Shown here: piece by piece, positions 19,202-32,185 of the stretch
How positions within the stretch are numbered: the stretch's first letter is position 1
How the letters are laid out: each line of letters opens with the position of its first letter
From: Methanosarcina acetivorans C2A
GTDB lineage: Archaea > Halobacteriota > Methanosarcinia > Methanosarcinales > Methanosarcinaceae
DNA length: 64,000 nt
Assembly (NCBI RefSeq): GCF_000007345.1
Contig: NC_003552.1
Location: forward strand, 1,860,001 to 1,924,000
Direction: 5' to 3'
Notes under the pieces: generated by a model
What the model saw: the letters and a program-made list of their open reading frames with translations, nothing else
The model's database searches: none
What the model was told of the DNA's origin: nothing
Made by a program: the position numbers and the translations under genes

Positions 19202-21991
19202 TCATTCTTCTTCGTCGACTTCTTCTTCAACTTCTTCAACTCCCGCTTCTTCGACGTCCTTTGCTTCTTCAGGTTCTTCGGATTCGTCCTTTCCGACCTC
19301 GAATTCGGATTTTACACTTACTGCTTTTCCGGATTTGAGGTTAGTGATTTTCAGCTGTTTTTGATCCTCATCTTCAGCTTTGATACGGGCCATCCCGACG
19401 ACTTTGTCCCCGGATTTCATGTTCATGATCCTTACGCCCTGGGTATTTCTGCCCTGGATTGAGATATCTTTTGCCGGCACACGGATAATGATGCCTTCCG
19501 AACTGGTAATCATCAGTTCGTCATCCTCAGCTACGGATTTGACGTTAGCAACAAAGCCATTTCTCAGGTTCGTAACGATTGTTATTACGCCTTTCCCGCC
19601 GCGGCGGTGCATAGGATACTGGGAGTACTCTGTCCTTTTACCGAACCCGTTTTCAGTTACCGATAGGAGAGTTGTGGTCTCATCGACAAGGTCCATGCTG
19701 ACCACCTCGTCTTCCGGGCCATCAAGGATCATGCCGCGGACTCCTCTTGCAGTCCTGCCCATCGGACGGACGTCGTCTTCGGAGAAGCGTATTGCTTTGC
19801 CTTTCTTAGAGACCATCAAGACTTCCTGCTTTCCATCGGTAAGGAGGACTTTCACAAGCTCGTCGCCTTCATCCAGGCTGACTGCGATAATACCGGCTTT
19901 TCTCGGGTTCCTGAACTCGGAGAGAGGGGTCTTTTTGGTCGTGCCTGCCCTTGTTGCCATAAGGAGGTATCTGTCTTCGGCAAACTCTTTTACAGGGATC
20001 ATTGCATTGACCATTTCACCTTCCCGCAGCTCAAGCAGGTTTACTATGGCTTTACCTCTCGACTGGCGGGAACCTTCAGGGATCTCATAGACCTTCTGCC
20101 AGTAGAGCCTGCCCCTGTTTGTAAAGAAAAGGATATAGTTGTGGGTTGAGGAAATAAAGAGGTTTTCCACGAAGTCTTCTTCCTTCATCTCCATACCGAT
20201 AATCCCCCTGCCTCCGCGGCGCTGCATGGAATAAGTATCAAGGGGGATACGCTTTATGTAGCCGCTGTTTGTGATTGTGACCACAACGTCGGCTTCCGGA
20301 ATAAGGTCTTCATCGGTCACTTCTTCCGTGTAATGTACGATCTTTGTCCTGCGGACATCCCCGTACTTTTCCTTGAGTCCGAGGAGTTCGGTCCTGATAA
20401 TCTCGTACTTGAGCTCATCGCTTTCCAGGATCTTTTTGAGTTCGGCGATCAGTTTTATGAGGTTTTCCAGCTCCTCAAGGATTTTCTTGGTCTCAAGCCC
20501 TGTCAGACGCTGCAGGCGCATATCCAGGATAGCCTTTGCCTGGACCTCGTCAAGGGTAAAGTTGTCCATCAGGCCCTGCCTAGCTTCATCGGCATTTGCA
20601 GACCCCTTGATAAGGGCAACAACTGCGTCTATGTTGTCAAGAGCGATCCTTAACCCTTCCAGGATGTGGGCCCTTTCTTCGCTTTTTTTCAGGTCGTAAA
20701 GCGTCCGCTTCTGGACAATCTCCATCCTGTACTCAAGGTAGATCTCGAGAAGCTGCTTCAGGTTAAGCTCCTGTGGCTTTCCGTCCACAAGGGCGAGGTT
20801 GATGACCCCGAAAGTGGTCTCCATCTGGGTGTGCTTATAGAGCTGGTTTAAGACAACCCTGGCGTTTGTGCCCTTTGAAAGCTCGATTACGACCCTTATC
20901 CCTTCCCTGTCCGACTCGTCCCGCAGATCGGAAATTCCTGAAATCACCTTTTCCCTGACAAGCTGAGCAATATTTTCAATCATCCTTGCCTTGTTCACCT
21001 GGTAAGGAAGTTCGGTTACTATAATCTGCTCCCTATCTTTTTTAAGCTCCTGAATTTCGGCAACTGCCCTGATCTTTACCGGCCCCCTTCCGGTTGTGTA
21101 TGCAGACCTTATACCTGCTGTCCCGAGGATATGCGCACCTGTGGGAAAGTCCGGCCCCTTTACCACGGTCATCAGTTCCGAAACCGGGGTTTCAGGGTTG
21201 TCAATAAGCATCAGAGTCCCGTCAATTACCTCACTTATATTGTGGGGAGCCATGTTCGTTGCCATTCCGACGGCAATTCCGGTTGACCCGTTGATAAGGA
21301 GGTTCGGAAGCTTTGCAGGAAGGACTTCCGGCTCTTCAAGGGACCCGTCATAGTTAGGCCTGAACGGAACGGTCTCCTTTTCAATATCTGTCAGCATCTC
21401 TTCTGCAATCCTATCCATGCGGACTTCGGTATATCGCATGGCTGCAGCCTCGTCCCCATCAATGGACCCGAAGTTCCCCTGCCCATCGATCAGAGGGTAG
21501 CGAAGTGAGAAGTCCTGCACCATCCTCACGATACTATCATAAACAGCAGCGTCTCCGTGAGGGTGATATTTACCAAGCACGTCACCCACCACACGGGCTG
21601 ACTTCTTATACGGTTTGTCGTGAGTAATCCCGGATTCCTTCATTGAAAAAAGGATCCTGCGGTGGACCGGTTTTAAGCCGTCTCTGGCATCGGGAAGTGC
21701 CCTTCCGACGATGACGCTCATTGCATAATTAATGTAGGAGCGTTTCATTTCATCGTCGATAAGGATAGCCGTAACTCCATTATTATCGGGTTCCGGCCCT
21801 TCGTCCTCGGTTTCGTCCGAAGCAGGGTCGGATAGGGCCAGTTCGAGTTTCTTGCCGGACTCTTCGCGAGTAAGGGGGATTGAACCGTCTCCATGTTCCT
21901 GCTTATCGTCTCTCTCTTCCGGGATAAGGGTAGCTTGATAAGATTTTTTCATTTCAGCTTCTGATTTTTTTTCTTCTTCGTATTTTGCCAT
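19202..21991 (-). CDS. gyrA: DNA gyrase subunit A
   Basis: 929 residues. It cuts and rejoins DNA as part of the GyrA2GyrB2 negative supercoiling enzyme. Visible are the quinolone-region block RVVGDVLGKYHPHGD, the catalytic Tyr187 in AAAMRYTEVRM, and the GyrA box QRRGGRG in the C-terminal DNA-wrapping beta-pinwheel, which separates gyrase from topoisomerase IV. Two additions are unusual: an acidic N-terminal extension of about 65 residues before the conserved DDEMKRSYINYAMSVI, and a very acidic C-terminal tail (EEVEEEVDEEE). The start has GAGGTGG just upstream, overlapping the gyrB stop; the genes are 11 bases apart and form an operon. Confidence 0.97.
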   Translation of the reverse strand: MAKYEEEKKSEAEMKKSYQATLIPEERDDKQEHGDGSIPLTREESGKKLELALSDPASDETEDEGPEPDNNGVTAILIDDEMKRSYINYAMSVIVGRALPDARDGLKPVHRRILFSMKESGITHDKPYKKSARVVGDVLGKYHPHGDAAVYDSIVRMVQDFSLRYPLIDGQGNFGSIDGDEAAAMRYTEVRMDRIAEEMLTDIEKETVPFRPNYDGSLEEPEVLPAKLPNLLINGSTGIAVGMATNMAPHNISEVIDGTLMLIDNPETPVSELMTVVKGPDFPTGAHILGTAGIRSAYTTGRGPVKIRAVAEIQELKKDREQIIVTELPYQVNKARMIENIAQLVREKVISGISDLRDESDREGIRVVIELSKGTNARVVLNQLYKHTQMETTFGVINLALVDGKPQELNLKQLLEIYLEYRMEIVQKRTLYDLKKSEERAHILEGLRIALDNIDAVVALIKGSANADEARQGLMDNFTLDEVQAKAILDMRLQRLTGLETKKILEELENLIKLIAELKKILESDELKYEIIRTELLGLKEKYGDVRRTKIVHYTEEVTDEDLIPEADVVVTITNSGYIKRIPLDTYSMQRRGGRGIIGMEMKEEDFVENLFISSTHNYILFFTNRGRLYWQKVYEIPEGSRQSRGKAIVNLLELREGEMVNAMIPVKEFAEDRYLLMATRAGTTKKTPLSEFRNPRKAGIIAVSLDEGDELVKVLLTDGKQEVLMVSKKGKAIRFSEDDVRPMGRTARGVRGMILDGPEDEVVSMDLVDETTTLLSVTENGFGKRTEYSQYPMHRRGGKGVITIVTNLRNGFVANVKSVAEDDELMITSSEGIIIRVPAKDISIQGRNTQGVRIMNMKSGDKVVGMARIKAEDEDQKQLKITNLKSGKAVSVKSEFEVGKDESEEPEEAKDVEEAGVEEVEEEVDEEE

Positions 21992-22002
21992 TTTCAGCCA
22001 CC

Positions 22003-24622
<2,620 letters not shown>

Positions 24623-25744
24623 TCAAACCATGCCCAGTTCTTTCAGCCGGTTAGGAAGATAGACCTCGGTCACGAAGTCCAGACCTTTTCCTGCGAAAGC
24701 CTGCTGTTCAGCCTTCTTGCCGATATCGAGCTGGAGCTGGATCTGCTCCTTCCAGTATTCGGATTCAAAGCGGGGATCGGAAAGTTCGCTTCGAAGTGCG
24801 CTTATGTCCTGCTCGGTGAGCTTGTCGGTTGAAAGTTCGTACTCCACGATATCCGAGGGCTGGAGCCCCAGGAACCTGGCAGCGGGGGTTGCCATGAATT
24901 CCGAGAGGTGAGCGCTTTTTATAGCCCCGTAGGCAACCGAGGCATAGATCCTGTAAGACCAGGGGTCGCCGTCAGTAAAGACTGCTACGGGAATCTCCAG
25001 CTCCTCGTTCATACGCTTGATTATCCTGCGGGTTGACCGTGCAGGCTGGCCCTTCAGATGGACAAGAATAGCATTATAAGCCTCATCAAACCCGTTTTCC
25101 ATTAAACGGGCATACATACCCCCGGTCTCTATGGCAATTATCATGCTTGCGTCGTGATTCTTAAACTCAATATTTTCCACATTAAAGGGGATCTGGTACC
25201 CGCCTTCTCCCACGTCCTTCTGACAGTGGATATTCCGCGCGCCCCGTTTGGTCAGTTCCGAGATCTCAATCGGCCCGAACATCGTAGCCCCGTCTTCTTC
25301 AGGACGCATATGGAAATACTCCCTCTGGAGACTGGTCAGGAGTTCCAGATCTTCGATCAGGCGGTCGCTTTCAGCTTGCTCTTTGAATTTGGCATAGTCC
25401 CAGCCTTCGGAAATATAATAAAGTTCTCGAAGTGTTGAACCGCGGTTATGGGCAAGGTGTTCGTTTATGAGAAAGTCCGTAGCATAGGTAGTCTTCAGGA
25501 GCTGGAATGCCCCTTTTACGGTCTTTGCACTCCTCTCACTTTCCCTGTCCCCGTAAACCCAGACATCGCTTTCGTCGGAATATTCTATATTTGCCTTGGT
25601 CCGGCTGGGGAGGCTGACACTCGGGATTACCTCCTCTTCAAACTGGTTATAGATCTTTTCTGCAAGCCCGAGGAGTCTTTCTTTTGCCAGGGTATCTCCC
25701 TGTCTTTTTTTGCTGTTTACTTCGTTATTTACGTCTCCTGCCAT
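24623..25744 (-). CDS. top6A: DNA topoisomerase VI subunit A
   Basis: 373 residues from MAGDVNNE. This start fits better than an upstream in-frame one because the top6B stop (25746-25748) lies immediately before it, with CAGGGGTGT as ribosome site. It is the Spo11-like cleavage subunit of the type IIB topoisomerase, which relaxes and decatenates DNA. The catalytic Tyr is in [11 protein letters not shown]; the Toprim metal site is in [15 protein letters not shown] with an upstream Glu ([12 protein letters not shown]). The length is normal. It is translationally coupled to top6B. Confidence 0.96.
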   Translation of the reverse strand: MAGDVNNEVNSKKRQGDTLAKERLLGLAEKIYNQFEEEVIPSVSLPSRTKANIEYSDESDVWVYGDRESERSAKTVKGAFQLLKTTYATDFLINEHLAHNRGSTLRELYYISEGWDYAKFKEQAESDRLIEDLELLTSLQREYFHMRPEEDGATMFGPIEISELTKRGARNIHCQKDVGEGGYQIPFNVENIEFKNHDASMIIAIETGGMYARLMENGFDEAYNAILVHLKGQPARSTRRIIKRMNEELEIPVAVFTDGDPWSYRIYASVAYGAIKSAHLSEFMATPAARFLGLQPSDIVEYELSTDKLTEQDISALRSELSDPRFESEYWKEQIQLQLDIGKKAEQQAFAGKGLDFVTEVYLPNRLKELGMV

Positions 25745-25745
25745 T

Positions 25746-27611
25746 TCAAACACCCCTGAAAGCCTTTGCCCCGGTAACCAGCTCTTCTTCAATCCCTTCC
25801 ACAATCAACTGGGGAAGCTTCCGGAGTTCTTCAACGGTTGCTGACTCTATTTTATAACTGAGTACCTTTGAAGAGCCTGCAGCGGCCGAAACATCCCAGA
25901 CGTAATCGTAATCGTTGTCCATGGTCACAACTTTTGGCTCCGGTTTTGCCCCGTTAATTTTGCAGGGGAGCATTTCGTGCACCCTGAAAGAATGTGCCGA
26001 GGTTCCGAAATTCTTGACCTTTATTGCCACATCCGCAGTCCCGTCGCCGTTGCTTTTAACTTTCCTGTACACAAGCAGGTTCCCCATGATCTTTGCAACA
26101 ACAGGGTTTATGTCAGGGACATCCTTTTCCAGAATATTTGCAACCTTTACTGCCATTTTCGGGAGCACCTTCGTAATGATAATCTCTTTTTCCCTGCGTT
26201 TCTTGAGGTTGCTCTGCTTGCTCAGGTAATGTTTGAGTTTTCTTGCAACCTCTTTGACTGCAAGGTCCACTTCTTCCTTAATTACAGGGATATCGGCAAT
26301 CGCGTCCTTTGATTCGGAGGTAAAGGGCACGTTAATGGAGGCTACATGGATCAGGAGAAGAACAGGCCCAATCGGAACCCCTCCCCCGGGCTGGTTTAAG
26401 CCGTACTGCTTCCACCTGATGTCTTCTACGGCATGAGTGGTCACGCAGCCTCCCTGCTGATAAAGCAGAGGCACACGGTTTGCAAAACGCATGATACTGA
26501 TCTTTTCTTCTTTAGGGAGATTTCCCCCGTATGCAAGCCCCACCTCCACTACAAAGGGGTTCCCGGAATATACGGCCGGTTTTCGCGTGCTTGTGGCAAT
26601 GAAGTCCACGTTTGTCTCTTTCTCAAGCCCCCGATAGATCAGCTCTTCCCCTATAGGGGAAAGGCAGTCCGTAGGCGGAGACATGATCTTTACCTTCTGG
26701 AAAGCCTCGATCAGTTTTCTTGCCTCGTGGCGCCCCAGGGCATGAGGATCGATTTCGGGATCAAGCCCTGCCGCCTTGCAGATTTCATCAGCAGTGAGCA
26801 GCCCGATTTTACAAAAAGAGTAGCGAAGAAAGGGGGCAAGCTTCTGGCGCTCCGTGTAATGAAGCATTTTCATAAGAGTGCCCAGTTCGATCCCTTCGGG
26901 ATGGGGCAGGATTTCTTCTGCGGGGTCAGGAATTTTATCCGTAGCCCTTTCAAAGACCTCCTCGTTGCCGTCAGGGTCGATAAGGGTTATCCTTGCGTGG
27001 GGGTTCACAATTGCAGTGGCTTTAAGGTATTCGTAAATAGACTGCCTCCTCCCTTTCACATAGGCAGCCTTCATCTCCAGTTCGATCTGGGTCCCGTGGG
27101 GGCGGAACCAGTCCCTGACTTCATCCATCAGGATATCAGGCTCATTGGTACTGGTATTGATCATGAGCTCGTAATAATGAGCAGGAACGTTTGAGCCGGT
27201 CTTGGAGAGGATTTTTGTGTGCCTGCCTGCGGTCATCTGGGCATAGAGCACGGCTGCCGAAATTCCTATTCCCTGCTGCCCCCTGCTCTGCTTGAGGGCA
27301 TGGAACCTTGAACCGTAGAGCAGCTTTGCAAAAACTTTGGGGATCTGTTCTCTTACGATTCCCGGCCCGTTGTCTTCAATGATAACGGTTACATAGTCCT
27401 GACCTGTTCTCTCAACCTGAACAAGGATATCCGGCAGGATCCCGGCTTCCTCACAGGCATCCAGGGAGTTATCCACGGCTTCTTTTACGGTTGTTATAAG
27501 GCTTCGAGGCGCGGAATCAAAACCCAGAATCTGCCTGTTCTTTTCAAAAAATTCGGCTACACTTATTGATTTTTGTTTTTTGGCGAGTTCTTCTGCAATG
27601 GGGATTTCCAT
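25746..27611 (-). CDS. top6B: DNA topoisomerase VI subunit B
   Basis: 621 residues. It is the GHKL ATPase subunit of topoisomerase [18 protein letters not shown] (N box, about 44), EDNGPGI (about 80), [21 protein letters not shown] (ATP lid, about 100), followed by the H2TH and transducer domains and a C-terminal Ig-like domain of about 100 residues present in some archaeal B subunits. GAGGT eight bases upstream supports the ATG. It is first of the top6BA pair. The gyrBA operon lies just downstream on the same strand, so both type II systems are encoded within about 8.5 kb. Confidence 0.96.
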   Translation of the reverse strand: MEIPIAEELAKKQKSISVAEFFEKNRQILGFDSAPRSLITTVKEAVDNSLDACEEAGILPDILVQVERTGQDYVTVIIEDNGPGIVREQIPKVFAKLLYGSRFHALKQSRGQQGIGISAAVLYAQMTAGRHTKILSKTGSNVPAHYYELMINTSTNEPDILMDEVRDWFRPHGTQIELEMKAAYVKGRRQSIYEYLKATAIVNPHARITLIDPDGNEEVFERATDKIPDPAEEILPHPEGIELGTLMKMLHYTERQKLAPFLRYSFCKIGLLTADEICKAAGLDPEIDPHALGRHEARKLIEAFQKVKIMSPPTDCLSPIGEELIYRGLEKETNVDFIATSTRKPAVYSGNPFVVEVGLAYGGNLPKEEKISIMRFANRVPLLYQQGGCVTTHAVEDIRWKQYGLNQPGGGVPIGPVLLLIHVASINVPFTSESKDAIADIPVIKEEVDLAVKEVARKLKHYLSKQSNLKKRREKEIIITKVLPKMAVKVANILEKDVPDINPVVAKIMGNLLVYRKVKSNGDGTADVAIKVKNFGTSAHSFRVHEMLPCKINGAKPEPKVVTMDNDYDYVWDVSAAAGSSKVLSYKIESATVEELRKLPQLIVEGIEEELVTGAKAFRGV

Positions 27612-27802
27612 GGACTTTTACCTCAGGGATGAAAAATTGATCTGATGCTTAAAAGGATACGGTCTTCACAGTAAGCTTCTCTGTCTGAAAAGGAATTCTT
27701 TCTTAATAAAAGCGTAAGGTAATAAATATTAGCGCCTGCTAAAAAAGATAACGATTCTTCCGCTCTTTCCTGTCGGAAGTTCAGGCTTTCAGGCGCCAGG
27801 AA

Positions 27803-28033
27803 TCAGAGTTCCGCACCGATAATCGTCTGGGTTGCGGTCACGGTTTCGCTTTCCCTTATCCTGTCTACCACGGCATTGAGGATGCTAAGGTCTTTAACGT
27901 CTATGATTACGACAAAGTCATACTCTCCGAAAACATGGTAGACGTCCTTGATTCCCTCTATATTCTTCAATTCCCTGTATGCTGCCTTTTCATATCCGGG
28001 CAGCACGTTTATCATTGTAACTCCTATAACCAT
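27803..28033 (-). CDS. Stand-alone Lrp/AsnC-type ligand-binding (RAM) domain protein
   Basis: About 76 residues from ATG at 28033 (GTGAT seven bases upstream); a GTG at 28042 would add three residues. The sequence IGVTMINVLPGYEKAAYREL, then DVYHVFGEYDFVVIID and the C-terminal ETVTATQTIIG, is the complete beta-alpha-beta RAM domain of Lrp/AsnC regulators without the DNA-binding helix-turn-helix. Such one-domain proteins bind amino acids and can modulate full-length Lrp proteins. It lies upstream of top6B on the same strand with a gap of about 190 bases, so co-transcription is uncertain. Confidence 0.85.
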   Translation of the reverse strand: MVIGVTMINVLPGYEKAAYRELKNIEGIKDVYHVFGEYDFVVIIDVKDLSILNAVVDRIRESETVTATQTIIGAEL

Positions 28034-28389
28034 AGGTATCACTATGAGGTAACGGCTGCAAGTTATTTATTTTTATCCGACGGAGAAATTTTCACAGCAT
28101 AAATTGATAGCCTTTAAGGCAACCGGATTTATTTCCTCCGACTTTATTTCTTGTTCTTAAAGTCGAGGTGATTCACCTTCAAGCTTTTGGGCAATTATTA
28201 AACGAATTTTTTTCGCATGAAGTTTTGCAAAAGAGAAGGTATTGCAACCAACATTGTTAGCGAAATAATTTCAGGATAAAACATATCACTATTTGCACTT
28301 TATATAATATAGTCACTTTCAATTTTGCCTGATATTGATTTTTTAACGCTTTGCAGGCTCATGGCAGAGAGATCACATAAAACCTACTT

Positions 28390-28612
28390 TCGGCAGGTAA
28401 CTTGATTTTTTCCAAGTATTTTTACTGATAGCGTTTTTGTGGGAAAACACATTTTCTTCCACATTAAACATTACTGCAAAAATGGTTCGTTACTTATATA
28501 GGGCGTAAGATTTGAGTCGTATGTTAACCAGCTTCAAGTATATTACAAATTTGCAGAATGTTTAAAAAACAATATCAGCAAAAATATTTAATTCATAATG
28601 TCGACCTGCCGA
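28390..28612. repeat. 223-bp element bounded by inverted TCGGCAGGT, copy 1
   Basis: The element begins TCGGCAGGTAACTTG and ends GTCGACCTGCCGA, so the ends form a 9-bp inverted repeat. A second copy (40914-41135, 222 bp) aligns over the whole length, with shared blocks such as ATTTTTACTGATAGCG, AAAACACATT, CATATGTTAACCAG-like and TAATGTCGACCTGCCGA. It contains no open frame. It may be a non-autonomous mobile element or a structured non-coding RNA gene. The rest of the 28034-28720 gap is AT-rich and shows nothing else recognisable. Confidence 0.7.
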
Positions 28613-28720
28613 ATATAAGATAAAACTAAAATTTGTGTTCCTTTCTGTGCAAAAAGTCTATAATGAAATATATTATGAAAAAAAAATCAAATCGGTGACA
28701 TTAGTTACAATTCTGTCAAA

Positions 28721-29323
28721 TTAGGGAAAAAGGTAACTAAGCTGGACCGAAAAAATATTTTCATTTTGTTCCATTTCATTTTTTATTTTTATTGCATCCT
28801 CTTCCGGAATCCAATAAGTCCGGGGACCATCACTATAAAGAAAACGAATCTTACACCAGGTAAATTTTTCCACTTTAATATCATATTTGGCCAGTATTTC
28901 AAGAAATTTTCCGTCCTTGACTGCTTGTTCAGAGACAGGAAGAACGTAATAATCTTCTTTTTTCATAACTTGAGCAGGTATAGATAGGGTCCAATTTTTT
29001 TTATTATTTCCTTTCATCTCTGTTACAAGTTCGCTTCTGATGTCACTCCAGTTATCTTTGTCTGCCATTATGTAGTAATCCATATCGGAATAATTAGTGT
29101 CATATGTTAGTCTATAGTTCCGAGTCATGTTATAGTGTTGAAGAATGGCTTTTACTTCGGACTCAGAAATCCCATCTTTAAATTGGATAGCCATACCACC
29201 TACTTTTGATTCAGGATATGGTGTTTTCGTATCCTCTACCGGTGTTTTTACAAATAACCCCCAAAGCGCTACAAGAGTTAGAAAAACAATAAAAATCACG
29301 ATTTCCTTATTGATTTTGCTCAT
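28721..29323 (-). CDS. UPF0228 family protein, membrane-anchored
   Basis: About 200 residues from ATG at 29323 (an in-frame GTG at 29332 is the alternative). One N-terminal membrane segment (about residues 5-24, [17 protein letters not shown]) anchors an outward-facing domain with the family's [20 protein letters not shown] start, a central [10 protein letters not shown], and the C-terminal [32 protein letters not shown]0228 is, to my knowledge, a family found mainly in Methanosarcina, of unknown function. The 223-bp inverted-repeat element lies about 110 bp downstream of its stop. Confidence 0.85.
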
Positions 29324-29476
29324 ATTAACCACTTCAGAAGTTGTGGAGTTTAATCCCTCAATTGTACACGACTAATTTCAAAACCAGAGGCTTCAGCAGT
29401 TTATGTGTCAAATCAGAAAGGAAATGAATGATTATAATATAAGTCTCGCCAGAAATCCGGTTATCCAATCCCTATC

Positions 29477-30778
29477 TTACTTTTTCCTGAGCTTCCACCC
29501 TCCATACAGGCAAGTCAAGCTTCCTAATAATCCAAAACCTGGAGTAGAGCTAATTTCACTCGATTCATTTCCGCCGGAGCTACTATCATTGTCAGATTCC
29601 GAATTATTATTGTTTGAATTATTGAGTTCGACAGCATTTTTTTCTTCAGATGATAAGTTCGTTTTTTCAATTCCTGTATCTTCAGTTGCAATAGAGGCTG
29701 CACCTGTGCTTTGATCAGTTACATTAGAATCTATAAAGTGCCCTAAGGCTATTTCAACAGGATGATTTTCTATATCTATAGTTGTTATAACACTGTCTGT
29801 AGCCGTGTCAATTACAGAAACAGTGTTGCTGCCGTAGTTAGCCACATATGCCTTTTTTCCATCAGGGACGAATGCAATTCCACAAGGATTAGTTCCTACA
29901 GGAATTGTAGTTGTGACATTATTAATTGCTGTATCAATTACAGAAACCGAATTGTTTTCCCAGCTTGTCACATATACCTTGGCTCCTGCCGGGTTAACTG
30001 CAACTCCCCAAGGATATTCTCCTACGTTTACAGTGGCTATAACATTATTTGTGGCTGTTTCAATTACAGAGACATTATTGCTTCCTGAATTGGTCACATA
30101 TGCCTTTGTTCCATCTGGACTGACTACGACATCCCAAGGATATTCTCCTACATTTACAGTGGTAATAACACTGTTTGTAACTGTGTCAATTGTAGAAGTG
30201 ATATCGCTGCGATGGCTTGTAACATATATTTTTGTTCCATCGGGAGTGATTGCAATTCTATCAGGATTCCGCCCCACATTAACTTTTGCTGTTACACTGT
30301 TTGTGGCTGTGTTAATTACTAAGATATTTGTACTATCACGGATCGACACATATACCTTTGTTCCTGCCGGGTTAACGGCGGCCCCCCAAGAACTACCTTC
30401 AACATTCACTATGGCATCAACTGTATTTGTTACTGTGTCAATTACAGAGACATCAGTACTGCCTATACCTGAGTCCGTCACATATATTTTTGTTCCATCC
30501 GGTGTGACTGCAACTTCGCCAGGATAACCTTCTATCTTCATCGTGGCTGTAACAGTATCTGTTGCGGTATCAATTATGGAGACTGCATCACTCAGGCCCA
30601 TCACATATGCAAATGGAGCTGCACCTGTTACGCTTACCAGTATTAAAATCGCAAATACTGTTATTCCGAAAGCTCTTATGAGGGTACATCCTCTGCGTGC
30701 TTTATCAGACATTTCCACAAATGGGAGTGGAATAGAAAATGTGTCGATATGTATTGTTGAGATAGTTTTACTTTTCAT
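29477..30778 (-). CDS. YVTN-family beta-propeller surface protein, paralogue 1
   Basis: 433 residues from MKSKTIST, chosen because the paralogue next door starts MKIKIIPT and both have a GGGG ribosome site at the same distance; upstream in-frame starts exist. A hydrophobic N-terminal segment (FGITVFAILILVSVTGAAPFAYV) is followed by about seven repeats of about 42 residues with the pattern VAVSPDGTKAYVTN, then SVIDTATN, which form a beta-propeller. A Ser/Asn/Asp-rich linker leads to TPGFGLLGSLTCLYGGWKLRKK, which resembles a PGF-CTERM archaeosortase signal (PGF, short hydrophobic stretch, basic end). It is therefore likely surface-anchored. It is tandem with the next gene. Confidence 0.88.
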   Translation of the reverse strand: MKSKTISTIHIDTFSIPLPFVEMSDKARRGCTLIRAFGITVFAILILVSVTGAAPFAYVMGLSDAVSIIDTATDTVTATMKIEGYPGEVAVTPDGTKIYVTDSGIGSTDVSVIDTVTNTVDAIVNVEGSSWGAAVNPAGTKVYVSIRDSTNILVINTATNSVTAKVNVGRNPDRIAITPDGTKIYVTSHRSDITSTIDTVTNSVITTVNVGEYPWDVVVSPDGTKAYVTNSGSNNVSVIETATNNVIATVNVGEYPWGVAVNPAGAKVYVTSWENNSVSVIDTAINNVTTTIPVGTNPCGIAFVPDGKKAYVANYGSNTVSVIDTATDSVITTIDIENHPVEIALGHFIDSNVTDQSTGAASIATEDTGIEKTNLSSEEKNAVELNNSNNNNSESDNDSSSGGNESSEISSTPGFGLLGSLTCLYGGWKLRKK

Positions 30779-30853
30779 CTTTTTCCCCAGGCGGCGTTTG
30801 TCTTTCATGTTATTCAGTCCGAAAAATAACGACAGCAAATCCCATTTTGGAAC

Positions 30854-32185
30854 TTACTTCTTCCTTAATTTCCACCCTCCATACAGGCAGGTCAAGCTTC
30901 CCAATAACCCAAAACCTGGAATAGAGTTATTCTCACTCGATTCATTTCCGCCCGAGCTACTATCGTTATCAGATTCTGAATTATTATTTTTTGAATTATT
31001 GAGTTCGGCAGCATTTATTTCTTTAGATGATAAATTAGTTTCTTCGACTCCCACATATTCAGTTGAATTGGAGGTTACCTTTATGCTTTGATCAGTTACA
31101 TTAGAATCTACAAAGTGCCCAAAGGCAACTTCAATAGGATATTTTCCTACTTTCACTGTATCTGTAACCTTGTTTGTAGCGGTGTCAATTACAGAGACAG
31201 TGTGGCTCGCGTAATTCACCACATATACCTTTGCTCCGTCTGGGGTGACTTCAATTCCACCAGGTGCCTTTCCTACAGGCACAGCAGTGGCTGTGACCTT
31301 GTTTGTGGCTGTATCAATAATATCAACAGCACCTGTAAGTGAATTGATGGGATTTATCGCTACGTATATCTTTTTCCCATCCGGACTGACCGCTACTCCC
31401 TTAGGACTTCTTCCTGTTTTAACCGTACTTACAACAGCATTTGAAATTGTATCTATTATAGAAATACTGCTGCCTGCCATATTCGCCACATATACCTTTT
31501 TCCCATCCGGACTGATTGCAACCCCAAGTGAATTATTTCCTGTAGGTATCGTGGCTGCAGCAGTGTTTGCGGTTGTGTCAATTACAGAAACTGTGCCTGT
31601 AAAATTAGTTGAGTAACCGCCAGAATTCGCCACATATACCTTTTTCCCATCCGGGCTAACGGCAACTCCGAAAGGAAAGTTTCCTACAGGCACTGTGGCT
31701 GTAACTTTGTTTATGGTTGTGTTAATTACAGAAACAGTGTTGTTGCTGAAACTCGTCACGTATGCCTTTGTCCCATCCGGACTTACTGCAATATTTTGAG
31801 GATAGGTTCCTACTTTCACTGTGGCTATAACTTTATTTTTGGTGGTGTCAATTATAGAAACCGTGTCATCATATGAGTTAACCACATATGCCTTTGTTCC
31901 ATCCGGACTTACTGTAACTCCGGCAGGATGTTCTCCTACATCTACTGTGGCTGTAACCTTGTTTGTAGCCGTATCAATTACAGAGAGATTATTGCTGTCG
32001 GAGTTAGTAATGTAGGCAAATGGAGCTGCACCTACGACATCCATCAGTATTAAAATCATAAGTGCAGTTATTCCTAAAACTTTCATGATTTTAAGCTGCT
32101 TGTGTACCTTATTGGATGTAGCTACAGATGAGAATAGACTCGAAAAAATGGCAATCTCTGTTGTTGGTATAATTTTAATTTTCAT
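30854..32185 (-). CDS. YVTN-family beta-propeller surface protein, paralogue 2
   Basis: 443 residues. It has the same architecture as its downstream neighbour: membrane/signal segment (VLGITALMILILMDVVGAAPFAYI), about eight YVTN repeats, and an acidic Ser/Asn linker nearly identical to that of paralogue 1 (NNSESDNDSSSGGNESSE) followed by IPGFGLLGSLTCLYGGWKLRKK. The near identity of the last about 45 residues against more diverged propellers suggests conserved sorting or recent gene conversion. GGGGG eight bases before the ATG supports the start. The gap to the next gene is about 75 bases on the same strand, so an operon is possible. Confidence 0.88.
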   Translation of the reverse strand: MKIKIIPTTEIAIFSSLFSSVATSNKVHKQLKIMKVLGITALMILILMDVVGAAPFAYITNSDSNNLSVIDTATNKVTATVDVGEHPAGVTVSPDGTKAYVVNSYDDTVSIIDTTKNKVIATVKVGTYPQNIAVSPDGTKAYVTSFSNNTVSVINTTINKVTATVPVGNFPFGVAVSPDGKKVYVANSGGYSTNFTGTVSVIDTTANTAAATIPTGNNSLGVAISPDGKKVYVANMAGSSISIIDTISNAVVSTVKTGRSPKGVAVSPDGKKIYVAINPINSLTGAVDIIDTATNKVTATAVPVGKAPGGIEVTPDGAKVYVVNYASHTVSVIDTATNKVTDTVKVGKYPIEVAFGHFVDSNVTDQSIKVTSNSTEYVGVEETNLSSKEINAAELNNSKNNNSESDNDSSSGGNESSENNSIPGFGLLGSLTCLYGGWKLRKK

